From Halomonas cerina (lineage in GTDB: Bacteria; Pseudomonadota; Gammaproteobacteria; Pseudomonadales; Halomonadaceae): a DNA stretch of 64,000 nt. The stretch spans positions 62,001-126,000 of the forward strand of contig NZ_JACHXP010000008.1 in assembly GCF_014192215.1 (NCBI RefSeq). Reading direction: 5' to 3'. Of this stretch, positions 36,991 to 45,665 are shown in pieces (position 1 is the first letter of the stretch; the number at the start of each line of letters is the position of its first letter). Below the pieces are notes generated by a model. The model made no database searches and was not told the DNA's origin. It saw nothing but the letters and a program-made list of their open reading frames with translations. The position numbers and the translations under genes are program-made.

Positions 36991-37246
36991 GAGGCCATCC
37001 ACCCGGTAAAAGCAAGGATGAGCCAACTCAGACTAGTACACTTTTTCTCATCGGCATGGTGGTGCTTGACACACTGCGCCGCTTGCGACCATACAGTGAG
37101 GAAAGTGACATTCTGGCAGCCCGTCGACGGGTCCGAAGACCACCTTGAAGATAGCACAGCGAAGTAAGGAGGCAGCGAGCACAGGGGTGCCGGGCGGCCC
37201 CATCCCTCCCCGCACTAAAAATACGGGGTATCTCGCGGAAAATCTG

Positions 37247-37402
37247 ATGAAAAAATGGATAGGAATGGCGATCGCTAACTGGTTCCGCAAGCCGGAGAAC
37301 CGTGAGAAGGCCAAGCGGACCGCGAACCGGTGGCTGGACAAGAACAAGAACAGGAAGCGCGACAACAACCCAGACAACGACTCAGGCCCGAACCAGCGGT
37401 AA
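37247..37402 (+). CDS. Small very basic protein, unknown function
   Basis: 51 residues from the ATG at 37247 (MKKWIGMAIANWFRKPENR); a longer reading from a TTG at 37145 is less likely. The N-terminal amphipathic helix is followed by a Lys/Arg/Asn/Asp-rich tail (KNKNRKRDNNPDNDSG). The ribosome-binding site is weak (GGAAAA). The strong base composition contrast with neighbours suggests recent arrival. It may be a membrane-associated peptide, but nothing is known. Confidence 0.45.
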   Translation: MKKWIGMAIANWFRKPENREKAKRTANRWLDKNKNRKRDNNPDNDSGPNQR

Positions 37403-37431
37403 CCGGTAGCCGCGCCCGGGGCCAGAGCGGA

Positions 37432-37458
37432 GGCAATCGAGGTCTGTCCCCGATTGCC
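37432..37458. repeat. GGTCTGTCCC-centred inverted repeat (mobile-element scar candidate)
   Basis: GGCAATCG (37432-37439) and CGATTGCC (37451-37458) flank GGTCTGTCCC. The core resembles the sequence GGTCTGTCCC/GGGACAGACC often seen at the edges of REP-associated transposase genes in proteobacteria. A second copy of the core lies at 47998-48007 region. No transposase is present. Confidence 0.45.
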
Positions 37459-37464
37459 CCCGGT

Positions 37465-37929
37465 TCACACCGGCGGGGCGCGCCACAGGTCGGCGATATC
37501 CGAGGGAAGCTGGCCCTCGACATCCTGGCACTCGCCATCGCTGATCTGGTCGCGCACCGTGGCGAAGACCCGGCGCGCCACCGATTCCGCCTGCTCGGGC
37601 GTGATATCCAGATCCGCAGCGACCCGGTCGATGAAGGCCTCCTTGCCGAACCGTTGCGGCGCTTCTTCCTTGCCATGGCGGCAGTGCGCCAGCAGTTCCT
37701 GCAGCTTCCGGGGAAGCTGGGCCTCCATGTCCTGCGACTCGTCGGGATGAATGCGGTTTTCCAGGGTGCACAATACCGCCGCGGCGGCGCACTCCGCCTC
37801 GCCCTGGTCCATGTCGCCGGGCTGGCACAGTTCGTTGATGAAGGTCTTGTAGGAACTCTCGAGGTGCGCCTCATGGCGTTGCTCGCGTTCTCTTTGCAGT
37901 TCCTCCTCGGACTTGCCGTGATGGGCCAT
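37465..37929 (-). CDS. DUF2267 domain protein
   Basis: 154 residues from the ATG at 37929 with GGAGGA upstream. After a charged coiled N-terminus (KSEEELQREREQRHEAH), two DUF2267-like repeats are visible: the segment ENRIHPDESQDMEAQLPRKLQELL is echoed by ATVRDQISDGECQDVEGQLPSDIADL. DUF2267 proteins are small helical cytoplasmic proteins of unknown biochemical role, often stress-associated. Monocistronic; nothing in the neighbours points to a pathway. Confidence 0.8.
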   Translation of the reverse strand: MAHHGKSEEELQREREQRHEAHLESSYKTFINELCQPGDMDQGEAECAAAAVLCTLENRIHPDESQDMEAQLPRKLQELLAHCRHGKEEAPQRFGKEAFIDRVAADLDITPEQAESVARRVFATVRDQISDGECQDVEGQLPSDIADLWRAPPV

Positions 37930-38074
37930 CGTGAGATCCTCCCTTGGTTGACGGTGGTCGATCCGGCCGCACCGCAACGACGCAACGCGACACCGGCCGT
38001 GCGTGATGCATGGCGTTACTCCCAGTGTGGTCAAGATTCCGCTGGAAGCCCAAACCGGGCGAGCCAGGCCCCGC

Positions 38075-38209
38075 TCACAGTTCCACCGCGGTGTCCAGTC
38101 GGTCAGTGGCCGCCCTCGTCAGCACGCCGATCACCACGCCGGCGGCGATGCTGGCATGGCCGCAGGAGCTCACCTCGGCCTCGGGGCTGTAATAGCGATT
38201 ACCGCCCGG
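38075..38209 (-). pseudogene. PhzF-family isomerase remnant
   Basis: A frame of 44 codons bounded by stops reads PPGGNRYYSPEAEVSSCG, HASIAAGVVIGVLTR and ends in VEL. This is the conserved core of PhzF epimerase/isomerase proteins (YFTP.aEV..CGHAT.A), which appears intact at residues 55-80 of the complete PhzF gene at 46971-47750. Both ends of the gene are missing here. It marks an older, decayed copy or a different PhzF subfamily member. Confidence 0.7.
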
Positions 38210-38504
38210 GGGTCAGCGGTGAAGGCAGCGAAGCGATAGAGGGTTCTCGGGCGGTATCCGAGCCGCCTTGACGCGACAGCGTTCCAGGCTCGCCTGCGCA
38301 AGCCGGAGGAAATTCGATTAGGCTAAAAGCAAGAGTGCGTATCCGTATCAGGCCCCTACCGCCGTCAGGCGGCACAGCGGGCTGCCGCCGGGGACGACGG
38401 CACCGCATGTCGCGATCCCGTAGGCGGTAGCGTGGGAAAGGTCTGGGCCTGGCCATCGCCAAGCCATTGATTGTGTGGCTGCAGCGGCCAGGTACTACAA
38501 GATA

Positions 38505-38528
38505 GCAGGCTGTCTTGCGACAGCCTGC
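38505..38528 (-). terminator. Terminator of the 38580-39014 gene
   Basis: GCAGGCTGTC (38505-38514) and GACAGCCTGC (38519-38528) pair perfectly; on the minus strand the loop is GCAA (a GNRA tetraloop) and TATCTTGTAG follows. Confidence 0.7.
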
Positions 38529-38579
38529 GAAGGGAAGTCCGTGTTGGGGGCTCGCGGCCGCTCAACGGTGAGTCACCTC

Positions 38580-39014
38580 TCAGAAGGTCTTGCCGTCTTC
38601 GAATTTCTCGTAGGAGCCATTCAGGCTGCCGTCGACATTGAACTTCGTCACCACGTCATCCACTACGAGAACCTCCAGACACCGTAGTCGTCCCTCGTCC
38701 ACATGATCCCAGGAAACGCAGATACTGTCGTCGTTGGCCACACCATAGTAGCCTGATCCAGACCACTCCCCCTTGACTTGCTTACCGGTGAGGACGTTGT
38801 CCTCGCTGTAATGGATCCTCATCTTCCTGTCCCCAGACGCGGACACCCAGATACCTGTCTTGCCGACGAATTGTTCGGCAATTTCATCGGCGGTGAGTTG
38901 CTGGGCACCGTTGTTAAGCGCCTTCTCCATTTCGGTTTCTGCTGACGCACTGAGCGAAGTGCCTGCCAGCACGACGAAAGCCGCTATGCCGACCAGAGAT
39001 AGCTTGATGTTCAT
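38580..39014 (-). CDS. Small secreted protein, DUF995-like
   Basis: 144 residues from the ATG at 39014, with GAGGAGG eight bases upstream. Residues 1-25 are a clear signal peptide (AAFVVLAGTSLSASA). The mature part shows LTADEIAEQFVGKT, KMRIHYSEDN, GEWSGSGYYG and DDSICVSWDHVDEGRLRCLEV, the layout of small periplasmic DUF995-type proteins that recall lipocalin-like folds. Two Cys could form a disulfide. Function unknown. The DNA is richer in AT than the flanks, as is the 5' part of the next gene, which suggests shared recent acquisition. Divergent from the CadC-like regulator, which might control it. Confidence 0.75.
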   Translation of the reverse strand: MNIKLSLVGIAAFVVLAGTSLSASAETEMEKALNNGAQQLTADEIAEQFVGKTGIWVSASGDRKMRIHYSEDNVLTGKQVKGEWSGSGYYGVANDDSICVSWDHVDEGRLRCLEVLVVDDVVTKFNVDGSLNGSYEKFEDGKTF

Positions 39015-39191
39015 GTGCAAACCTCCTCGGGTTCCTTGAAAAGAATCTGAAGCCTGAGAGCACCACAACGTTCGGCGCTCCTCGGTCCATGGCTAGAATT
39101 AATACTAGTCCAGAGGAGAGCGTTCCACTTGAAGAGCGTATGAAGTTTGATGTTTTTTTCATGAATTTTCATGGCGAAGCTGTTGTAAGAG

Positions 39192-40862
39192 ATGATCTAT
39201 CGATTCGAAAGGTTTGTCTTCGACCCGGAGGCGGCCAGACTGCTCGATTCCGGCCAGCCCGTCCCGCTTGAGCCCCAGGTCCTGCGCCTGCTGACGTACC
39301 TTGTCGAGAACCGGGACCGTATCGTCTCCAAGGACGAGCTGAATGACGAGATCTGGCAGGGGCGCGTCGTCTCCGACGCCGCACTCAACACGCGCATCCG
39401 CGCGGTTCGCAGAGCGCTGGGTGACGATCACGTACAGCAGCGGTTCCTGCGGACCTATCCCAAGCGGGGCTTTCAGTTCGTGGCCAAGACCGACTGCCTC
39501 GAAGCGGACGACGCCGCCGAGGCCCCGGTCATGGCGCCCCGCGAATCGGCCCTTCGTCGTGCCTGGTTGTGGGTGAGTCCGGCTCTTCTGGTCCTCATTT
39601 TGGTGATTCTGAGCGCCGTGTGGTGGCTGGATGAAAGCGAGATTACCGCAACCTCACTGCGGCTACCGGCCAAACCCTCTATTGTCGTCCTGCCGTTCGA
39701 AAATCTCTCCGGCGATATCGACCAGGAATATTTCGCCGATGCCTTCACGGAAGACCTGATTACGGACCTGTCTCGCATCCGAGGCGCTTTCGTTATCGCC
39801 CGTCGCACCTCCTTTACCTTCAAGGACAATCCAGTAGACGTGAAGCAGGTGGCCGCCGATCTGGGGGTTCGCTATGTCCTCGAGGGAAGCGTCCGTCGAT
39901 CCGGCGACCAGGTTCGCATCAATGCCCAGCTCATCGATGGCCAGACCCGTCATCACGTCTGGTCGGACCGTTACGACCGCGCCTTGACGGATGTGTTCTC
40001 GGTGCAGGACAACGTGACGGGGCAGATCGCCTCGGCGTTGAAGGCCGAGCTTCGAGTGGCGGAGAGTCAGCGACAACGGCCGACGGCGGGCCTCAAGGCC
40101 TGGGACTATGCATTGCGAGGTAATGTACGGCTGTTCAATCCCAAGAGCGCCGAGGACTTTCAGGAGGCGAAGACCCTCTTGGACAAGGCCGTGGAGCGTG
40201 ACCCCGGCATCGCCTCGGCATGGAGCGGACTGGCGTTCGTCCATTTCGCGGCGAGCACGCGCCCCATCCCCGGCGTCTCGGCGCCGAACTCGAAAGACCT
40301 GTCTCTGGAAGCGGCACAGCGGGCCATTTCGCTCGACCCGAAGGACGCCGAAGGGTACTGGATGACTGGCGTGGGATATGCCCGTAACGGTCAGCCGGAA
40401 CGGGGTATGGCTTCGTGTAACACCGCCATGGCACTCAATCCCAACAACGACTGTGCTTATGTGTGTGCCGGATTGGCGAATATGGCACTGGGAAAGCCGG
40501 CCGAAGCCTTGCCGCATTTTCAACAATCGCTGCGTCTGAACCCCAGGTTTCGGCCATCCACGAAATATAAATATATGGGGCTTGCTTATTTGCACAACGA
40601 ACAGGATACGCAAGCCATCACCGCACTGAACCGCGCCATCGCCGGCTCGCCCGATGATCCCATGGCGAACTTTGCCTTGGTGTCCGCTCTGGCCTTGACG
40701 GGCCGTATGGAAGAGGCGCGTGCCGCGCTCGAAACCTCCATGACCCTGGCTTACGGCAACCGAACCACGATCGAGACGTTGCGCGCCAGCCACTCCTGGA
40801 TGGGCCCGGGATTCGAACGCGTCCTCGATGGCCTTCGTCTCGCCGGTCTGCCCGAGCAGTAA
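39192..40862 (+). CDS. CadC-like transmembrane regulator with TPR repeats
   Basis: 556 residues. Residues 1-100 are an OmpR/CadC winged helix (VLRLLTYLVENRDRIVSKDEL, RTYPKRGFQFVA). A membrane helix spans about 123-143 (SPALLVLILVILSAVWWL). A TolB-like domain (IVVLPFENLSGDIDQEYFADAF...LGVRYVLEGSVRR) and about four TPR repeats (GLANMALGKPAEALPHFQQSLRLNP) occupy the periplasm. Proteins of this class sense outside conditions and activate transcription directly from the membrane. Target genes unknown; the divergently transcribed secreted protein gene is the nearest candidate. Confidence 0.87.
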   Translation: MIYRFERFVFDPEAARLLDSGQPVPLEPQVLRLLTYLVENRDRIVSKDELNDEIWQGRVVSDAALNTRIRAVRRALGDDHVQQRFLRTYPKRGFQFVAKTDCLEADDAAEAPVMAPRESALRRAWLWVSPALLVLILVILSAVWWLDESEITATSLRLPAKPSIVVLPFENLSGDIDQEYFADAFTEDLITDLSRIRGAFVIARRTSFTFKDNPVDVKQVAADLGVRYVLEGSVRRSGDQVRINAQLIDGQTRHHVWSDRYDRALTDVFSVQDNVTGQIASALKAELRVAESQRQRPTAGLKAWDYALRGNVRLFNPKSAEDFQEAKTLLDKAVERDPGIASAWSGLAFVHFAASTRPIPGVSAPNSKDLSLEAAQRAISLDPKDAEGYWMTGVGYARNGQPERGMASCNTAMALNPNNDCAYVCAGLANMALGKPAEALPHFQQSLRLNPRFRPSTKYKYMGLAYLHNEQDTQAITALNRAIAGSPDDPMANFALVSALALTGRMEEARAALETSMTLAYGNRTTIETLRASHSWMGPGFERVLDGLRLAGLPEQ

Positions 40863-40912
40863 TCCGGTCGCCACCGGCGACGAAGCGCCGCTTTACCGCC
40901 GGCCCGTGGCCC

Positions 40913-41509
40913 CTACCGGGCTGCCTCGCGAAGCGTCGGATAGCCCTCGATGAACACCCAGCCGGTGTCCTCTGCCGGCAGGTGACAGCCATGGCAATTG
41001 CTGAGGCCCTCGCCCTGCCAGGATTCGGCCACGCTCTGCTCGGGACTCTCTTGGGTAAACAGCGCCCAGCCCCAGCCTTCGCCCCAGGCGGCGTTGTCGG
41101 GGAAGCGCTGCTCGCGGTCGCGCACCATCACGAACCACACCCCCGTCTCTCCGGCCCACTGGGCATGGCCGGTGGTCATGGAGCCCTCCTCGATGGCATT
41201 GATCTCCTTGACCAGGGTGGCGCCGTCGGGCCACTCGCCCGAGGCGAGAAAGCCCTCCACGGCGGCGGGGTCGGCGTAGACATCGTGGACCCCCGGTCCG
41301 CTGGCCTCCTCGTCCGCGCGGACGAACCAGCTGCCGAGGTGCACCCAGTCGGTGCGGTAGTCCCGGGGCTTGCTGATAGAGCCCTGGGCATCGACCCAGG
41401 GAGAGAAGCCGTCGCCAGCCGCTGACGGCTCGTCAGCGGCCAGGGCCACTACGCCATAGCCCCCCAGCGAACCGGCGAGCAGCGCGGCCAATGCAAGTGT
41501 CGAGCGCAT
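40913..41509 (-). CDS. Cytochrome P460-family protein (copy 1)
   Basis: 198 residues with a signal peptide (about 1-25). The heme site NCHGCHLPAED is near residue 180, followed by WVFIEGYP. The remaining fold has the P460 pattern WVHLGSWF, VHDVYADP and GALVKEINAIE-like ATLVKEINAIE. P460 cytochromes have a heme cross-linked to a Lys and oxidise hydroxylamine or bind NO; here the candidate Lys is in LVKEI. Most family members of this sort in heterotrophs have no proven role. A second homologue is at 59232-59786. Confidence 0.82.
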   Translation of the reverse strand: MRSTLALAALLAGSLGGYGVVALAADEPSAAGDGFSPWVDAQGSISKPRDYRTDWVHLGSWFVRADEEASGPGVHDVYADPAAVEGFLASGEWPDGATLVKEINAIEEGSMTTGHAQWAGETGVWFVMVRDREQRFPDNAAWGEGWGWALFTQESPEQSVAESWQGEGLSNCHGCHLPAEDTGWVFIEGYPTLREAAR

Positions 41510-41695
41510 GAGAGTGGCCTCCCTCGAGTGGTCTCACCCAAGAAAGCTAGTGCACCCTCGGCAAGGTTTCACCTGTTTCCGCCCACCCTGTTCAGGCCAA
41601 CACCGCCGCGACGTCGTAATCCAGCCGCTCGAGCCGGGCCTTTACATCCACCTACTCCATGGTTTCACGCTCGGACCGAGGACCGACCGGCACCC

Positions 41696-42553
41696 TCAGG
41701 TGCTGGTAGTCGGTGCCGGCCCGACACATCCCTCGCCTTCCCGGCGCCGGTAGATCCGGATCCGCTCATGGGCGGGCTCGAACCCCGTCACCGCCTCGGG
41801 CAGCGCTTCCTTATTGCCCAGCACGACCAGGCCACCGGGGGGCAGGGCATGGTAGAGACGACGGGCGATGTCGCACTGCAGTTCCCGGTCGAAGTAGGTG
41901 AACGCCAGGTAGCGACAGGCGATGAGGTGGAAGCGCCGAGCGGGAAACGTCTCGCGGATGTCGCGACACTCCAACTCGACGCCGCGGACGTATTCACGCT
42001 TGAGGCAGTAGCGATCATCATCGCGCTCGAAGGCGGCGCGCTTGAGCGGTTCGGGAAGGTCCTTGAGGACGCTTTCCGGATAGCAGGCTCGCTCGGCGCG
42101 GGCGAGTTGGTACACCTCGATATCCGAGGCCAGGACCGTCAGGTCGAGCCCCGGGAAGCGAGACTGGAGGCGCTCACGCCAGAGGATTGAGAGGGAGTAG
42201 GGCTCTTCCCCGGCGCCACATCCCAGGCTCCACAGTCTCAGGGTCTCGGCGTCCTCCTCCCGGGCGCGCCGGGCCAGCTCGGGGAGGAAGCGCCGCTCGA
42301 GCAGCTCGAAGACCCGCTTGTCGCGCCAGAAGCGCGAGATGGTGATGGGCAGGAGGCCGTCGAGCACCTGCCACTCCTCCGGGTGGGTGTTCAGGTACTG
42401 CCGGTACTGGCCGACGTCCTCGAGGCCGAGGGTATCCAGGCGCCGCTGTACCCTCCGGCATACCTGGCGACGGACCTTGCGAAACCCCCGCCAACGCCTG
42501 TCGAGGCGGGGCAGCGCCCACTGCAGGAAGTCGATGCAGTCCTGATCCTTCAT
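41696..42553 (-). CDS. CheR-like protein methyltransferase
   Basis: 285 residues from the ATG at 42553, which overlaps the ychJ stop (ATGA). An N-terminal helical domain is followed by a SAM-binding fold: LRLWSLGCGAGEEPYSLSILW, LASDIEVYQLARAERACYPES and HLIACRYLAFTYFDRELQ. CheR methylates Glu residues of chemoreceptors, but the usual N-terminal motif and the NVLIYF motif are altered (ACRYLAFTYF), and no chemotaxis gene is nearby. The protein may be a CheR homologue acting on another target. Operon with ychJ. Confidence 0.85.
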   Translation of the reverse strand: MKDQDCIDFLQWALPRLDRRWRGFRKVRRQVCRRVQRRLDTLGLEDVGQYRQYLNTHPEEWQVLDGLLPITISRFWRDKRVFELLERRFLPELARRAREEDAETLRLWSLGCGAGEEPYSLSILWRERLQSRFPGLDLTVLASDIEVYQLARAERACYPESVLKDLPEPLKRAAFERDDDRYCLKREYVRGVELECRDIRETFPARRFHLIACRYLAFTYFDRELQCDIARRLYHALPPGGLVVLGNKEALPEAVTGFEPAHERIRIYRRREGEGCVGPAPTTST

Positions 42554-43008
42554 GAGGGGCCGCAGCAGGTCTTGAACTTGCGCCCGCTGCCGCAGGGACA
42601 AGGGGCGTTGCGGCCGGGCTTCACGCGATGGACGGCGGGGTTGCCATCGAGATAGAACCAGCCCCCACCCTCGCGCACGAAGCGCGACGACTCCTCCAGC
42701 ACCGCCCAGCGCCTGCCTTCACGGAAGGTAGCGCGAAAGTGTACCCAGCCCCGCTCGCCCTCCTCGCCGCTCTCGAGCACCTCGAGGCGCTTCCAGTCGG
42801 TCGCACCATTCGCCGCCAGCTCCGCCGGGCGGGTGCTCGCGTGCCAGGTGGCCAGCAGGTAATCGGTGAGATCGAGCACGAAGGCGCTGTAGCGCGAGCG
42901 CATCAGCGCCTCGGGGGTCGGCGCCGGCTCACCGGCGTGATGGCGAGCGCAGCAATCGGCGAGCGGCCTGCCGCTGCCGCAGGGACAGGCTATGTGGTCG
43001 TGTGTCAT
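42550..43008 (-). CDS. ychJ: YchJ/UPF0225 SEC-C motif protein
   Basis: 152 residues from the ATG at 43008. It opens with a SEC-C zinc motif CPCGSGRPLADCC and ends with a second one, CPCGSGRKFKTCC; between them lies the YchJ/NTF2-like domain with MRSRYSAFVL and GWVHFRATF. The two zinc sites make it a full-length family member. The function of YchJ is not settled. Its stop overlaps the start of the CheR-like gene, so the two are translationally coupled, an arrangement I do not know from elsewhere. Confidence 0.9.
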   Translation of the reverse strand: MTHDHIACPCGSGRPLADCCARHHAGEPAPTPEALMRSRYSAFVLDLTDYLLATWHASTRPAELAANGATDWKRLEVLESGEEGERGWVHFRATFREGRRWAVLEESSRFVREGGGWFYLDGNPAVHRVKPGRNAPCPCGSGRKFKTCCGPS

Positions 43009-43107
43009 GGGGGGGAAGCCTTCACTCCGGTAACGACGATCACCATGATACATCACGACTCTCCTGGCCCTGTTCGATCTCAAGGCGTGACGGTCCGGGG
43101 AAGATCA

Positions 43108-43163
43108 CGAATGCCGGATTACCGACGTCAGCGGCAGAGGATGGCTGATGTATCCGGCATTCG
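43108..43163. other. Large imperfect hairpin (56 nt)
   Basis: CGAATGCCGGAT (43108-43119) is perfectly complementary to ATCCGGCATTCG (43152-43163); inside, ACGTCAGC and GCTGATGT pair with one G-T wobble. It lies between the divergent ychJ and PAS-GGDEF genes, 95 bases before the latter. No T-run follows, so it is not a simple terminator. A mobile-repeat (REP-like) unit or structured leader is possible. Confidence 0.6.
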
Positions 43164-43257
43164 ATGGTAGGGTTACCGATCAATAACGATACGGATCCGC
43201 CCGGCTTGACCAGGCCTGGCGGAAACCCGCGGACCCTTCCAGGATCCTTCCTCTCTC

Positions 43258-44874
43258 ATGCCCTCCTTCCCTAACACCTTCCAGTCGGCTACTCGCACCC
43301 ACGACCCCCTCCTCGATCGGCTCCAGACACCCGTCTGGATCTTCGATATCGAACAGGAGCGGATGCACTATGCCAATGCTGCTGCCGTGAGGCTCTGGGA
43401 GGCCAAAACGCCGCAGGGACTCTATGCCCGTGACTTCTCCTCGACGATGAGCGAGGCGACGCGGCGACGCCTGGCGGACTATCTCCCTCGCCTGGCAAAG
43501 GGGGAGGTCATCGATGAACACTGGAGCTTCTACCCCGGCGGCCAGGCCATCTCGTTGCACTGTCGCTGCAGCCGGTTCGTCATGAATGATGGGCGAACCG
43601 GCATGCTGGTGGAGGGGCTCGAAAGCGACATCTCCCTGGATGCCTCCAGCCTGCGCGCCCTGGAGGCCGTGAGACACACGCCCATGATGGTCTCGGTGTT
43701 CGACGGGCAGGGGTGCTTGCTGGTACGCAACCCGGCCGCCCTCGAGGCTCGCCGGGACCTGACCGCCTTTGGGGCTTGCTTCACGGATCACGACCTTGCC
43801 GAGCAGATCCTTCAGCAGCTGGAGGGCGAGCCGAGATGTTCCCTGGAGGCGATCATGCGGGTCAACGACAGCGAGCGCTGGCATCATGTCGACCTGTGCC
43901 GCGCCACCGACCCCAAGACGGGTCAGCCGATGATCGTGATGGGGGAGTTCGACATCACGTCGCGCAAGAGGCTGGAGACCGCTCAGCTCGTCTCCAAGCG
44001 CCAGCTGGAAGTGGTCATCGAGGGCCTCGAGGTGGGCCTGCTTCTCGAGGACGAGAGTCGCCGGGTCATCGTGGCCAACCAGGCCTTCTGCGACATCTTC
44101 GCCATCGAGGCGTCTCCCGAGACTCTCGTGGGCATGGATTGCCGGGAGGCCGCCCAGTCCTCGAAGGCGCACTTCACGGAACCGGAGGGCTTCGTGACGC
44201 GCATCGAGGAACTCGTCGGGAAAAAGCGCAGGCAGGCCCGCGACCTGCTGGCCATGGCGGATGGCCGTTTCCTGGAACGCGCCTACACGCCCCTGTTCGT
44301 CGCCGACCAGTATCATGGCCACCTCTGGGTGTATCGGGACATCACCCAAGAGCGGCGTCAGGAGGCCGACTGGGCCCGCAAGGCCAGCACCGATCCCTTG
44401 ACCGGGCTGGCCAACCGGCGCTCCTTCGATGATTCCGCCAGACGAGTCGCCAGATCGGTCAAGGACGACGGGGCTCTGGCGGCCCTGCTGATGATCGATA
44501 TCGATCGCTTCAAGGCCATCAACGACACCCTGGGCCACGCCGAGGGTGACAAGGGCCTGCGACTGCTGGCGGATACCCTGCGACACAACTTGCGCGAAAG
44601 CGACCTGCCCTGTCGCACCGGGGGTGAGGAGTTCATGGTGATCATGCCCGGCATGTCCCTCGAGAACGCCCAGGCCGTCGCCCGGCGCCTGCTTCGTCAG
44701 ATCGCCGAGGCCACGATCGAGGCAGAGGCGCTGCCCTTTCACTTCACGGTGAGCATCGGTGTCACCGGCTTCAAGCCGACCGATGCGAGCATCGAGGCCG
44801 TCACTCGGCGAGCCGATGCCGCCATGTACCAGGCCAAGCACGAGGGCAGAAATCGGGTGGCGGTGCGCTGGTGA
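43258..44874 (+). CDS. PAS-domain diguanylate cyclase
   Basis: 538 residues: two or three PAS-like domains (about 15-130, 135-245 and 250-365) with WHHVDLCRATDPKTG and ITQERR linkers, then a GGDEF domain from about 375. The signature is TGGEEFMV, catalytically competent, and an inhibitory RxxD site (RESD) lies exactly five residues before it. It should make c-di-GMP with product inhibition in response to an intracellular signal. No transmembrane helix is visible. Monocistronic. Confidence 0.9.
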   Translation: MPSFPNTFQSATRTHDPLLDRLQTPVWIFDIEQERMHYANAAAVRLWEAKTPQGLYARDFSSTMSEATRRRLADYLPRLAKGEVIDEHWSFYPGGQAISLHCRCSRFVMNDGRTGMLVEGLESDISLDASSLRALEAVRHTPMMVSVFDGQGCLLVRNPAALEARRDLTAFGACFTDHDLAEQILQQLEGEPRCSLEAIMRVNDSERWHHVDLCRATDPKTGQPMIVMGEFDITSRKRLETAQLVSKRQLEVVIEGLEVGLLLEDESRRVIVANQAFCDIFAIEASPETLVGMDCREAAQSSKAHFTEPEGFVTRIEELVGKKRRQARDLLAMADGRFLERAYTPLFVADQYHGHLWVYRDITQERRQEADWARKASTDPLTGLANRRSFDDSARRVARSVKDDGALAALLMIDIDRFKAINDTLGHAEGDKGLRLLADTLRHNLRESDLPCRTGGEEFMVIMPGMSLENAQAVARRLLRQIAEATIEAEALPFHFTVSIGVTGFKPTDASIEAVTRRADAAMYQAKHEGRNRVAVRW

Positions 44875-44910
44875 CCGTTCCCGATGAGGGGCTGTCCCCC
44901 ATCCTCCGAA

Positions 44911-44945
44911 GCGCACCACGGACGACGCCATCCCCCGTGGTGCGC
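44911..44945. terminator. Hairpin between converging genes
   Basis: GCGCACCACGG (44911-44921) pairs perfectly with CCGTGGTGCGC (44935-44945) over 13 bases. No T-run follows on either side, but the position between two convergent stops (44874 and 44958) supports termination. Confidence 0.5.
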
Positions 44946-44957
44946 CGATCGACACGC

Positions 44958-45431
44958 TCAGCTGCCGCCCTCGGCGGTCACGATCTCGCCCTTCGTCGAC
45001 CCGATGATGGCGAGCAGTTCCTGGGTCTCCTGATCAGGAACGCCATGCTCGTCGAGTAGCTCCGTGAAGAGCATGACCATGTGATCCCACTCGGCCTCGG
45101 TGATATCGAGATGGGCGTGCGCCTCGTACATCGAGCGGCCCTTATACTCGCAGGGGCCGCCGGTGGCCTGACATACCAGCGACGTTACCCGGTACTTCAG
45201 GTAGGGCGCCGGTACGCGCTCTCTCGCCTTATTGACCGCCGGATTGGCGTTGATCACGTCATCCACCAGCAGAATATCGATGAAGTCGCTGACCACCACC
45301 GTGATCGGGGCGAGGCCCCCCAACCGGTCGTAGAGCGATGCCTCGGTATCCTCCTGGGCCTGGGCCATGCCGGCCGCCATCATCAGGCAAACCGCCAGCC
45401 CGACCCCGAGATACTCACTGCGCTTGATCAT
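44958..45431 (-). CDS. Exported group I truncated hemoglobin
   Basis: 157 residues from the ATG at 45431, with GAGGGGGG five bases upstream. Residues 1-25 are a signal peptide (GLAVCLMMAAGMAQA). The globin part begins SLYDRLGGLAPITVVVSDFI and has the proximal His in YEAHAHLDIT, typical for group I trHb. Unlike most trHbs it is exported and contains two Cys (LVCQATGGPC) that may form a disulfide. Periplasmic O2 or NO binding is the likely role. Not linked to other redox genes here. Confidence 0.85.
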   Translation of the reverse strand: MIKRSEYLGVGLAVCLMMAAGMAQAQEDTEASLYDRLGGLAPITVVVSDFIDILLVDDVINANPAVNKARERVPAPYLKYRVTSLVCQATGGPCEYKGRSMYEAHAHLDITEAEWDHMVMLFTELLDEHGVPDQETQELLAIIGSTKGEIVTAEGGS

Positions 45432-45665
45432 GATTCCCCCCTCTTGCCTGCCGAGGGCCAGTGGAAGAGGGGCGCACGCCCTTCCGTGTCGAAGCGCCAC
45501 ACGACGGCGGCTGCCGCCTTCACCGCTGGCGACCTCGGCGCCGTGATCGCCGCATCAACCGACGCGGCGCCGTGTGACCTCGGGTGGCTTCCTGGCTCCC
45601 CTTCCCTGCAGTAAAGCCGGCGCCGGGAGAACGCGCAAAGTGAGCCCCGCCGGGGGTTCACGGGG

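Larger units (their letters stand above)
37930..38579. other. 650-bp region without an intact gene
   Basis: This stretch holds a PhzF-family remnant (38075-38209), a terminator hairpin for the next minus-strand gene (38505-38528) and otherwise only frames broken by frequent stops. The segment 38220-38480 has lower GC and no recognisable signal. Confidence 0.6.

Noticed and set aside
41598-41657. Short minus-strand reading VDVKARLERLDYDVAAVLA ending in a stop between the P460 and CheR-like genes
   Set aside because: It looks like the end of a protein, but a stop precedes it directly and no family could be named, so I do not list it as a remnant.
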